Positions 1-5,126 of a stretch of 6,618 nucleotides of DNA are shown one piece after another. How positions within the stretch are numbered: the first letter of the stretch is position 1; each line of letters opens with the position of its first letter. The stretch is from JBJXGC01 sp046154545 (lineage in GTDB: Bacteria > Chloroflexota > Dehalococcoidia > Tepidiformales > Tepidiformaceae). Position numbers and translations under genes: made by a program. The notes below the pieces were generated by a model. The model was not told the DNA's origin. It was given only the letters and a program-made list of their open reading frames with translations, and did no database searches. The stretch covers positions 1 through 6,618 of the forward strand of contig JBJXGC010000223.1 of NCBI GenBank assembly GCA_046154545.1, read 5' to 3'.

Positions 1-2459
1 GGAGGGCCGTCGTCGCGGCGCGTCCAGCCGCGGCTGACGCCGCCGACCGGTGCGCTACCGGAGCGCTGGCCGCCGCCGAAGCTGCCGCCTTCGCGCTGGC
101 CGCCGCCACCGCTGCGGCCGCCGCCGAAGCCACCTTCACGTTGTCCGCGCTGGCCGCCGCCGAAGCCGCCACCACCGCTGCTGCTGCGAGGGGCACCACG
201 GTCGCCGCCGAAGCCACCACCGCCACCGCCGCGGGGAGGGCCACCGCGGTCGCCGCCGAAGCCGCCACCGCCGCCACGGGGAGGACCACCGCGGTCGCCG
301 CCACGGCCACCGCCAGGGCCACCGCGTGCGCCGCCACCACCGGGAGGCCGGCCACCGCGGCTTGAGCCTTCGCTGGCCGCGGGCGGCTCCTCCCCGAGGA
401 GGACTGCGCGGCGTGAGAGGTTGATGCGGCCGAGGTTGTCGATTTCCGTGACCATCACCGTCACTTCGTCGCCGATCTGGACCTCGTCTTCGACGTTCTC
501 GATGTGGTCTTCACCGAGCTGAGAGATATGGACGAGGCCATCCTTGCCGGGAAGGATTTCGACGAATGCGCCGAAGTTGAGGATGCGGACGACTTTGCCC
601 GTGTAGACCTCGCCAACCCGTACTTCTTTGGTGAGGCCTTCGATCATGCCGATGGCCTTGCGGGCGACGGCTTCGTTGATGCCACCGACGAAGATGGTGC
701 CATCCTCCTGGATGTCGATGGTGGCGCCACCGGACTCTTCCTGGATCTTGCGGACCATCTTGCCGCCGGGGCCAATCACCGTGCCGATGAGGTCCTGGGG
801 GATGTTGATCTTGTACATCTTCGGGGCGAAGGCGGAGACCTCTTCGCGAGGCTCGGCGATCACTTCGAGCATGCGGTCGAGGATGAATTCGCGGGCGACT
901 TTCGCCTGGCCGAGCGCCGTCGCGAGGAGTTCGTGGGAGAGGCCACCGGTCTTGTTGTCCAGCTGGAGGGCGGTGATGCCGGCCCGGGTGCCCGCGACTT
1001 TGAAGTCCATGTCGCCCATGAAGTCTTCCTGGCCGGCGATATCGGTCAGGACCTTGTACTGGCCGTCGTCGCCGGTGATGAGGCCCATGGCGATGCCGGC
1101 CACCGGGGCGGAGATGGGGACGCCCGCGTCCATGAGGGCGAGGGTGCTGCCACAGACGCTCGCCATCGAGCTGGAGCCGTTCGACATCATCGTCTCGCTG
1201 ACGACGCGGATGGCGTACGGGAAGGCCTCGGTATCGGGGAGCACCGGCTCCAGGGCGCGCTCAGCGAGGGCGCCATGGCCGATTTCGCGCCGTCCCGGAC
1301 CGCGCATGGGCCGCACTTCGCCGACCGAGTAGGGCGGGAAGTTGTAGTGATGCATGTAGCGCTTGGACTCGTTCGGAGAGAGCGTGTCCAGCTTCTGGGC
1401 CATGCTCAGGCCGCCGAGCGTGGCGACGCTCAGGACCTGGGTCTCGCCACGCTCGAAGAGGCCGGTGCCGTGGGTCCGGGGGAGGACGCCGACGTGGATG
1501 TCGAGGTCGCGGATCTGGGTGGTCTCGCGGCCGTCGGCGCGCTTGCCCTGCTCGAGGATCTGCTTGCGCATCGCCTTCTTGATGACGGCGTTGAGGGCCT
1601 CGCCGAGTTCGCTCGACTTGTACTCCTCGCCGAAGTGGGCTGCCAGCTCCTGGCGGACGGCTTTGTTGGCGTCGCTGCGCTCGCTGGCGGCGTTCGCGAC
1701 GAGCTCGGAGATGCGGTCGTGGAGGAAGTCGCCGACTTTGCCGACGATTTCGCTGTTGTCCGGGGCCGGCACGAAGGCCTTCTTCACCGGGGCAGCCTCG
1801 GCCGCGATCTGCTCCTGGAGCGCGATGATCGCCCGGTTCGCTTCCTGTGCCACTTCGATCGCCTGGAGGATGACGTCTTCGGTCGCTTCTTTGGCGCCGG
1901 CTTCGATCATGACGACGGCGTCTTTGGTCCCAGCGACGACGACGTCAACGTCGCCGGCTTCTGACTGCTGGAACGTGGGGTTGATGATGAATTCGCCATC
2001 AACGCGCGCTACCCGGACCGTACTGACGGGGCCGTTGAAGGGGATATCGCTGATCATCAGGGCCGCGCTGGCGCCGATCGTCAGGAGGGTGTCTGGTTGG
2101 TTTTCGCGGTCCGCGGAAAGCGTCATCCCGACGACCTGGATGTCCTGGCGGAAGCCCTTGGGAAAGAGCGGGCGCAGGGGGCGGTCCGTGAGGCGCATGG
2201 CGAGGATGCCATCGTTGCTCGCCCGGCCTTCGCGGCGGGGGAAGCCGCCGGGGATCTTGCCGACGGCGTAGAGCCGCTCTTCGTAGTCGATCGTCAGGGG
2301 GAAGAAGTCGAGTCCTTCGCGGGCATCGGCCATGCAGACCGTGACGAGGACGACGGTATCGCCGAGGCGGACGGTGACGGCACCGTTGGCCTGCTTGGCG
2401 AGGATGCCGTGCTGGATGGTGAGGGTCTTGCCCCCGATTTCAAGTTCGTACGTTTTCAT
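1..2459 (-). CDS. pnp: Polyribonucleotide nucleotidyltransferase (PNPase), 3' end cut by window edge
   Basis: This is the phosphorolytic 3'-5' exoribonuclease that releases nucleoside diphosphates from RNA, a cytoplasmic trimer of the RNA degradation machinery. Reading from ATG at 2459, 819 codons stay open to the window edge. The first RNase PH-like domain covers about residues 5-140 and includes the RNA-contacting loop around R75-R76-E77. A helical linker follows, then the catalytic second PH domain (F335-E-R-G-E-T-Q341). Its GDMDFK motif places D479, D485 and K487 at the positions of E. coli D486, D492 and K494. The KH domain has its GPGG loop at 563-566, and the S1 domain spans about 616-684, ending NLSRR. 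From about residue 697 the protein becomes an unusually long Gly/Arg-rich tail that runs past the edge. The Shine-Dalgarno is weak (AGAG upstream of GGTATG). The gene lies 159 bp downstream of rpsO, the classic arrangement. Identity is certain; the C-terminus is not seen. Confidence 0.97.
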   Translation of the reverse strand, partial: MKTYELEIGGKTLTIQHGILAKQANGAVTVRLGDTVVLVTVCMADAREGLDFFPLTIDYEERLYAVGKIPGGFPRREGRASNDGILAMRLTDRPLRPLFPKGFRQDIQVVGMTLSADRENQPDTLLTIGASAALMISDIPFNGPVSTVRVARVDGEFIINPTFQQSEAGDVDVVVAGTKDAVVMIEAGAKEATEDVILQAIEVAQEANRAIIALQEQIAAEAAPVKKAFVPAPDNSEIVGKVGDFLHDRISELVANAASERSDANKAVRQELAAHFGEEYKSSELGEALNAVIKKAMRKQILEQGKRADGRETTQIRDLDIHVGVLPRTHGTGLFERGETQVLSVATLGGLSMAQKLDTLSPNESKRYMHHYNFPPYSVGEVRPMRGPGRREIGHGALAERALEPVLPDTEAFPYAIRVVSETMMSNGSSSMASVCGSTLALMDAGVPISAPVAGIAMGLITGDDGQYKVLTDIAGQEDFMGDMDFKVAGTRAGITALQLDNKTGGLSHELLATALGQAKVAREFILDRMLEVIAEPREEVSAFAPKMYKINIPQDLIGTVIGPGGKMVRKIQEESGGATIDIQEDGTIFVGGINEAVARKAIGMIEGLTKEVRVGEVYTGKVVRILNFGAFVEILPGKDGLVHISQLGEDHIENVEDEVQIGDEVTVMVTEIDNLGRINLSRRAVLLGEEPPAASEGSSRGGRPPGGGGARGGPGGGRGGDRGGPPRGGGGGFGGDRGGPPRGGGGGGFGGDRGAPRSSSGGGGFGGGQRGQREGGFGGGRSGGGGQREGGSFGGGQRSGSAPVGGVSRGWTRRDDGP
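201..308 (-). repeat. Tandem repeat encoding the FGGDRGGPPRGGGG units of the PNPase tail
   Basis: Within the pnp tail, near-identical units of 48 and 45 bp begin at 201 and 249 on the plus strand, and a third, degraded copy begins at 294. Each opens with gtcgccgcc and encodes a Phe-Gly-Gly-Asp-Arg-Gly-Gly-Pro-Pro-Arg type segment followed by a glycine run. Looser copies (GGGFGGGQR-like) continue towards position 60. The unit lengths are multiples of three, so copies can be gained or lost without breaking the frame. This is coding low complexity, not an intergenic repeat. Confidence 0.8.
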
Positions 2460-2477
2460 ACCATTCTCTGTTTCGAT

Positions 2478-2514
2478 TGTCCGGATGTCCGGATGGGCCG
2501 GTCCTTCTTGGCCC
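2478..2514 (-). promoter_or_regulatory. Possible pnp leader element: hairpin plus 8-bp tandem repeat
   Basis: Between rpsO and pnp, two things stand out just upstream of the pnp start. A GGGCC/GGCCC stem (2495-2499 with 2510-2514) encloses a 10-nt loop carrying the purine run AAGAAGGA on the pnp strand. Next to it, TGTCCGGA occurs twice in immediate tandem at 2478-2493. In E. coli, PNPase represses its own synthesis through a structured leader, so a leader structure here would be sensible. The stem is short and no homology to the E. coli element is visible. The rest of 2460-2609 shows no convincing promoter and no gene. Confidence 0.3.
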
Positions 2515-2605
2515 CGGCTGTGCTTCAGGCGCGCCCCTTGTGCGGGCGGGCTGGCAAAGGTCCTGCTGGATGGTGGCGCTGAGGGTGACGATCCCGACGA
2601 ACGCG

Positions 2606-2633
2606 AAAAGGCCCCCGCTTATTTGCGGAGGCC
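2606..2633 (-). terminator. Intrinsic terminator/attenuator overlapping the 3' end of rpsO
   Basis: On the minus strand GGCCTCCGC pairs with GCGGGGGCC over 9 bp (one U:G wobble; plus positions 2625-2633 and 2610-2618). The loop is 6 nt, AAATAA, and TTTTCG follows directly. The rpsO stop codon TAA lies inside the loop and the last rpsO codons form the 5' arm. The U tract is short, so partial read-through into pnp is likely. A terminator between rpsO and pnp is also known in E. coli. Confidence 0.75.
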
Positions 2634-2885
2634 AAGCCGTGCGATAATTTCGCGGTAGCGATTGACGTCGCGGTTGTTCAGGTACCGCAGATGGCGGCGC
2701 CGTTGCCCGACGAGCATGAGCAACCCGCGGCGCGTGTGGTAGTCGTGCTTGTGTGCGCGGAGGTGCGTCGTCAGATACTTGATGCGCTCAGTCAGCACAG
2801 CGACCTGGACTTCCGAGGAGCCAGTGTCGCCTTCGCGGATCGCGAAGCTCTTGATCAGTTCGTCTTTGCGCTCTTTAGTCAGCAA
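2619..2885 (-). CDS. rpsO: 30S ribosomal protein S15
   Basis: S15 binds the central domain of 16S rRNA early in small-subunit assembly and contributes an inter-subunit bridge. The 88-residue product has the usual family length and the diagnostic segments: DTGSSEVQVAVLTERI near residues 20-35, HKHDYHTRRGLLMLV near 45-59, then QRRRHLRYL, with a basic C-terminus ending GLRK. The only start that fits the family is TTG at 2885-2883, giving (M)LTKERK. Upstream in that frame a TAG comes nine codons earlier with no ATG between. A purine-rich AAGAAGAAGG abuts the TTG directly, and AGGAAGAG lies further up, so Shine-Dalgarno spacing is unusual. The gene is divergent from the kinase gene across 53 bp and lies upstream of pnp, separated by a terminator-like hairpin. 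In E. coli S15 represses its own translation; nothing here shows whether that holds. Confidence 0.97.
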   Translation of the reverse strand: MLTKERKDELIKSFAIREGDTGSSEVQVAVLTERIKYLTTHLRAHKHDYHTRRGLLMLVGQRRRHLRYLNNRDVNRYREIIARLGLRK

Positions 2886-2916
2886 CCTTCTTCTTGTCTC
2901 TTCCTTTGCCTATCGT

Positions 2917-2930
2917 CTCAACATGTTGAG
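2917..2930. promoter_or_regulatory. Perfect 14-bp palindrome in the divergent gap, possible operator
   Basis: CTCAACATGTTGAG is its own reverse complement. It sits in the 53-bp gap between rpsO and the divergent kinase gene. It abuts the candidate rpsO -10 and lies immediately downstream of a weak plus-strand -10-like TATCGT (2911-2916). A dimeric regulator bound here could block both directions. No regulator gene is recognisable in the window apart from the DUF433 proteins, and there is no evidence linking them to this site. Confidence 0.4.
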
Positions 2931-2958
2931 CCTAGCACATGGCTGATGACAACGGCAA
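2929..2958 (-). promoter_or_regulatory. Candidate rpsO promoter
   Basis: On the minus strand, TTGCCG (2958-2953) is followed after 18 bp by TAGGCT (2934-2929). The -10 is preceded by TG in the extended position (TGCTAGGCT). Transcription would start near 2922, giving an rpsO leader of about 37 nt. The element overlaps the start of the divergent kinase gene, and its -10 touches the 14-bp palindrome. Both hexamers are imperfect, so this is a prediction by eye. Confidence 0.4.
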
Positions 2959-3478
2959 TTCGGGTGTGCGCGGCCCGGCCCTGATCCTGCTCTCCGGCCT
3001 CCCGGGCGCGGGGAAGACGACGTTCACCCGGGCCCTGGGCGAGGCCTTCCCTTGTCTCCACATCGAGAGCGACTCGATCCGGCGGGAGGCGTTCCCAGCG
3101 CCACGATACTCTCCGCGCGAAAGCGCCGCCGTCTTCTGGGCGGTTGAGCGGCGGGCGGCGGAGGCGCTGACAGCCGGCCAGGTGGCGGTGGTCGATGCCA
3201 CGAACCTCACCCGGCGGGACCGTGCGCGCTTTGTCCGGCTCGCGGCCCGGGCTGGCTGCCTCCTGGTCTGCGTGCGGCTGATCGCTCCCGAACCGGTGAT
3301 CCGCGCCCGCCTGGCCGGGCCCCGTGAGGGGAACAGCGAGGCCGGCCTTCCTGTCTACGAGTTGATGCGGGAAAAGGCGGAGACCTTCCGGACGCCGGTC
3401 ATCGCCGTCGATACGCGGTACGATATCGGCCCTTCCGTGGGACTCATCCGGCGAATGCTGAAAGAAGCTGACCTGTGA
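2939..3478 (+). CDS. Small P-loop kinase, zeta-toxin/polynucleotide-kinase-like (AAA_33 type)
   Basis: This 179-residue soluble protein has a Walker A motif, GLPGAGKTT, at residues 20-28 (K26, T27). An S-x-D-x-x-R segment (S44, D45, R48) follows; in this family the Asp usually contacts the phosphate acceptor. A hydrophobic strand then ends in DATN (86-89), a hallmark shared by polynucleotide 5'-kinases and related predicted kinases. Arginine-rich stretches around 150-165 could serve as the lid. It should transfer the ATP gamma-phosphate to a small molecule or nucleic acid end, but the substrate cannot be read from sequence. The ATG at 2939 is chosen because an ATG 17 bp upstream runs into a stop at once. 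Only a weak GAG Shine-Dalgarno is present. The stop overlaps the next gene's start (GTGA), so the two form an operon. A true zeta toxin is less likely, as no matching antitoxin is seen. Confidence 0.9.
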   Translation: MADDNGNSGVRGPALILLSGLPGAGKTTFTRALGEAFPCLHIESDSIRREAFPAPRYSPRESAAVFWAVERRAAEALTAGQVAVVDATNLTRRDRARFVRLAARAGCLLVCVRLIAPEPVIRARLAGPREGNSEAGLPVYELMREKAETFRTPVIAVDTRYDIGPSVGLIRRMLKEADL

Positions 3479-3804
3479 ACGACGACCTCCCCTACATGCT
3501 CCTGCGCGCCCGGCCGGACGAGGCGAACCGGGAGCGCTTCGCGAAGTGGTTCCGGGCGGTCCACCTGCGTGACGTCGAGCGGATCCCGGGCATCGCTCGC
3601 GTCCAGAGCGGCCACACCCAGGGCGGGACCTACCTCGGCTTCTTCGGCTTCGCCAGCAGCGAAATGGTGCAGGAGGCGCTCTCCAGTCCCCAGGCGGCCT
3701 ACGCGCGCGGGACGTGGGAGCAGTGGGCGCCCCACCTGGAGGAGCTGGCGATGGAGATCTGGGCGCCCCTGGGGCCCCTCGGCCTCTATCACGGGTCGAG
3801 CTGA
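3475..3804 (+). CDS. Small EthD-like/dimeric alpha-beta barrel hypothetical protein
   Basis: The product is 109 residues and soluble, with no signal peptide or membrane segment. It opens with a strand-like YMLLRARP, then FAKWFRAVHLRDVERIPGI around residues 22-40. This pattern (strand, amphipathic helix with a His, then 'IPGI..v') resembles EthD-type dimeric alpha-beta barrel proteins. A second strand-like segment, TYLGFFGFAS, lies near 52-61. Aromatic residues (W73, W77, W87 region) line the C-terminal half. Such folds bind small hydrophobic ligands or act as minor mono-oxygenase/isomerase-like enzymes; the actual role is unknown. The GTG start overlaps the kinase TGA as GTGA, indicating translational coupling. 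The gene ends 4 bp before the ancestral end of the convergent PIN-like gene. The family assignment is tentative, but the reading frame is well supported by the coupling and by codon use matching its neighbours. Confidence 0.8.
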   Translation: MNDDLPYMLLRARPDEANRERFAKWFRAVHLRDVERIPGIARVQSGHTQGGTYLGFFGFASSEMVQEALSSPQAAYARGTWEQWAPHLEELAMEIWAPLGPLGLYHGSS

Positions 3805-3808
3805 GGGG

Positions 3809-4142
3809 TCAGAGGAACACCACCCGCCGGTCTGGCCCGTATGTCCACCCGTCGAGTCCAGCGATGACGGCCTCGATGAGCCCACCTATCCCGTATTTCT
3901 CTTGATGGCAGAAGAGGAACTCCGCAGTGGTCAGCGCCCGCCCCATCCAGCACGAGGTAGTCATCGTCGTGCGTGAGGATGATGCGCCTGTTCTCGAGCG
4001 CCCATGTCATGTGTGTCTCGTCGGAATAGCCCTTCCGCCGCAGTTCGTGCACCGCGACGATGTCGAATCCGCGCCTCCGCAGTCCCTCGACCACCGCCAC
4101 ATGGACGTTTTCGTCGGCGAGAACGGGTGGCCAGTCAGCCAT
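3809..4142 (-). pseudogene. DUF5615 PIN-like nuclease (toxin-like), +1 frameshift near codon 76
   Basis: DUF5615 proteins are small PIN-fold predicted RNases, usually encoded directly after a DUF433 gene, as here. Residues 1-75 fit the family: LADENV with D10-E11, LRRRGFDIVAVHEL, the SDE acidic site at D41, and the THDDDY strand with D59 and D61. After GV (74-75) the frame turns into Arg-rich, family-unlike sequence that runs on to a TGA at 3789, overlapping the convergent gene. Removing one C from GTTCCTC (plus 3914-3920) restores LFCHQEKYGIGGLIEAV and an ending RVVFL with TGA at 3809-3811, matching the paralogue's GVVFL end. The repaired length is 110 residues, against 109 for the paralogue. 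ATG at 4142 overlaps the DUF433 stop by 8 bp (ATGGCTGA). The acidic residues survive, but the final helix and strand are lost, so the product is probably inactive or altered. Confidence 0.85.
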
Positions 4143-4437
4143 CCAGCTTCGGCCACGCGCGATCCGGGAACTTTGCGCGGTAGTCCGCTTCTGCGCGCCT
4201 GCCGGCTTCTATCTGCTCGTCGATGAGCTCGCGGTTGTCGTGGTAGAAGGCGAGGGCGGCGTGGACGTCAGCCGCCGTGATGTGAGGGAAGGCCTCGAGG
4301 ATTGCGCTCACGGGCTCACCCAGCCGCTCGTGGTAGATGACGACATCGAGGACGCGGATGCGCGTCCCCGCGATGCGCGGCTTCCCACCGCAGGTGCCGG
4401 GCGTCATGACGATGTGCTGGGTGAGGACGGCTTCCAT
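4135..4437 (-). CDS. DUF433 antitoxin-like protein, copy A
   Basis: This 100-residue protein has the DUF433 signature near its N-terminus, MTPGTCGGKPRIAGTRIRV (residues 11-29). An amphipathic helical stretch follows with GEPVSAILEAFPHITAADVHAALAFYHDN (about 40-68), and the tail is charged. DUF433 proteins are small, predicted helix-turn-helix DNA-binding antitoxins paired with PIN-like DUF5615 partners. By analogy it would bind its partner and repress its own promoter. The start ATG at 4437 is supported by the paralogue, which has the same first 21 residues, and by GGAGG just upstream, although the spacing of one base is too tight. Its stop overlaps the nuclease start by 8 bp. The frame is intact while its partner is frameshifted. 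The DNA-binding role is inferred from the family. Confidence 0.92.
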   Translation of the reverse strand: MEAVLTQHIVMTPGTCGGKPRIAGTRIRVLDVVIYHERLGEPVSAILEAFPHITAADVHAALAFYHDNRELIDEQIEAGRRAEADYRAKFPDRAWPKLDG

Positions 4438-4474
4438 GCCTCCAGTATAGGCGGCCGGGGCGGCGCTTTGGCGC
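4351..4474. repeat. 124-bp near-identical repeat, copy 1 (DUF433 copy A 5' region)
   Basis: This segment matches 5040-5163 in the same orientation with 4 differences by eye. Positions 4397-4474 are identical to 5086-5163 over 78 bp. It spans the first 29 codons of DUF433 copy A, its start, Shine-Dalgarno and -10, and about 37 bp upstream. Outside the block, similarity falls quickly: about 5 differences in the next 21 coding bases, then gapped alignment only. Confidence 0.9.
4444..4449 (-). promoter_or_regulatory. -10 element TATACT of DUF433 copy A, near-leaderless geometry
   Basis: On the minus strand TATACT is followed directly by GGAGGC and the ATG. The start codon A is the seventh base after the hexamer, about where transcription would begin, so the mRNA may be leaderless or nearly so. 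No good -35 is visible (GCCAAA at 17 bp). Upstream, GCGCC occurs twice separated by AAA, which could be operator half-sites. Confidence 0.55.
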
Positions 4475-4495
4475 CCGGCACAGCCTGTGGCACGC

Positions 4496-4825
4496 TCAGA
4501 GGAATACGACCCCGGTCGGCGGCAAACCCGGCGGTAGCGCCGCGACGGCGCGGAGCGCTCCGATCAGTCCGCTGACGGCACACTTGCGCGACCGGCAGAA
4601 TGCGATGCCAGCGTGACGGACGCCGGAGGCGTCGAGGCGGAGGAAGTCGTCGTCGAAGGTGACCAGAACGCGATCCTGGGTCCGAGCCCACTCCAGCTGA
4701 TGGTCGTCGGCGAGCCCGGCTCGGCCTGCGGCCTGAAGGTTGTCACATCAAATCCCAGCGAGGGCTAACCCAGCTGCGACCGCCGGGTCGATGTGCTCGT
4801 CCAGAACGAAGCGGAGGTCAGGCAC
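4496..4825 (-). pseudogene. DUF5615 PIN-like nuclease (toxin-like), in-frame TGA with compensating indels
   Basis: This is a paralogue of the nuclease at 3809-4142. From GTG at 4825 it reads VPDLRFVLDEHIDP (D9-E10), then GLALAG, ATT and TGA at codon 26 (4750-4748). In the +1 frame the next bases encode FDVTT, exactly what the family has at this point (compare RRRGFDIVAV in the other copy). From CTT at codon 30 the original frame resumes with LQAAGRAGLADDHQLEWA (D40), VLVTFDDDF (D58, D60), then HAGIAFC, SGLIGALRAV and a final GVVFL, TGA at 4498-4496. So one base was gained near 4751-4756 and one lost near 4736-4740. The total length (109 codons plus stop) is unchanged and only about five codons are affected, but one is a stop. 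The GTG start overlaps the DUF433 stop by 8 bp (GTGCCTGA). As written, it cannot yield a full-length nuclease. Confidence 0.87.
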
Positions 4826-5126
4826 GCGGGAGTTCGATGACGCGGTCCGGATGGTCACGCCGGAAACGCTCTTCAGCGTGCTCTTCGTCATCCATGATCT
4901 GCTCAATCAACGCGCGGTTATCGTAGTAAAACGCGAGTGCCGCGTAGATGTCGGCCTCGGTGAGGAACGAAAAGTGGTCTTCACTCACCAGTTCAGCCAC
5001 CGGGATTCCCTGCTCGAGGTGATAGACGACGATGTCGTGGACGCGGATGCGCGTGCCCGCGGTGCGCGGCTTCCCGCCGCAGGTACCGGGCGTCATGACG
5101 ATGTGCTGGGTGAGGACGGCTTCCAT
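4818..5126 (-). CDS. DUF433 antitoxin-like protein, copy B
   Basis: This 102-residue protein is the paralogue of the DUF433 gene at 4135-4437. Its first 29 residues differ from copy A only at I22T, while the remainder is clearly diverged (for example SEDHFSFLTEADIYAALAFYYDN near 48-70, and an acidic C-terminal helix DDEEHAEERF). It has the same MTPGTCGGKPR signature, so the same predicted role as a small DNA-binding antitoxin partner of a DUF5615 nuclease. ATG at 5126 is preceded by GGAGG and TATACT exactly as in copy A. The stop overlaps the downstream nuclease start by 8 bp. The frame is intact, though the paired nuclease is broken. It is divergent from pepA across 89 bp. The contrast between N- and C-terminal divergence points to gene conversion of the 5' part. 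Confidence 0.92.
   Translation of the reverse strand: MEAVLTQHIVMTPGTCGGKPRTAGTRIRVHDIVVYHLEQGIPVAELVSEDHFSFLTEADIYAALAFYYDNRALIEQIMDDEEHAEERFRRDHPDRVIELPRA

Noticed and set aside
60..365. Regular short repeats that could suggest a CRISPR or intergenic repeat array
   Set aside because: The units follow each other without unique spacers, have lengths divisible by three, and encode the Gly/Arg-rich pnp tail in frame.
504..1964. 486-codon plus-strand open frame, and other long plus-strand frames between 50 and 2582
   Set aside because: They lie opposite pnp, whose minus-strand frame has complete PNPase domains and catalytic motifs. Their Asp/Glu/Val/Ala-rich or Arg-rich composition is what high-GC antisense frames give.
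2939..3478. Zeta-type toxin in a toxin-antitoxin pair with the downstream small gene
   Set aside because: The kinase does share a P-loop with zeta toxins. However, the DATN motif fits polynucleotide-kinase-like proteins, the partner does not look like an epsilon antitoxin, and the toxin-like gene would come first.
3914..3920. Programmed +1 frameshifting as an explanation for the left-hand nuclease
   Set aside because: GTTCCTC is not a recognised slippery site, and no stop codon or stimulatory structure is evident at the shift point. A simple insertion is the plainer explanation.
4404..4746. Two minus-strand open frames (4404-4691 and 4564-4746) that avoid the TGA in the right-hand nuclease
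   Set aside because: They are the other two frames of the damaged nuclease. Their Pro/Ser/Arg-rich translations do not fit DUF5615, whereas frame 0 on both sides of the lesion does.
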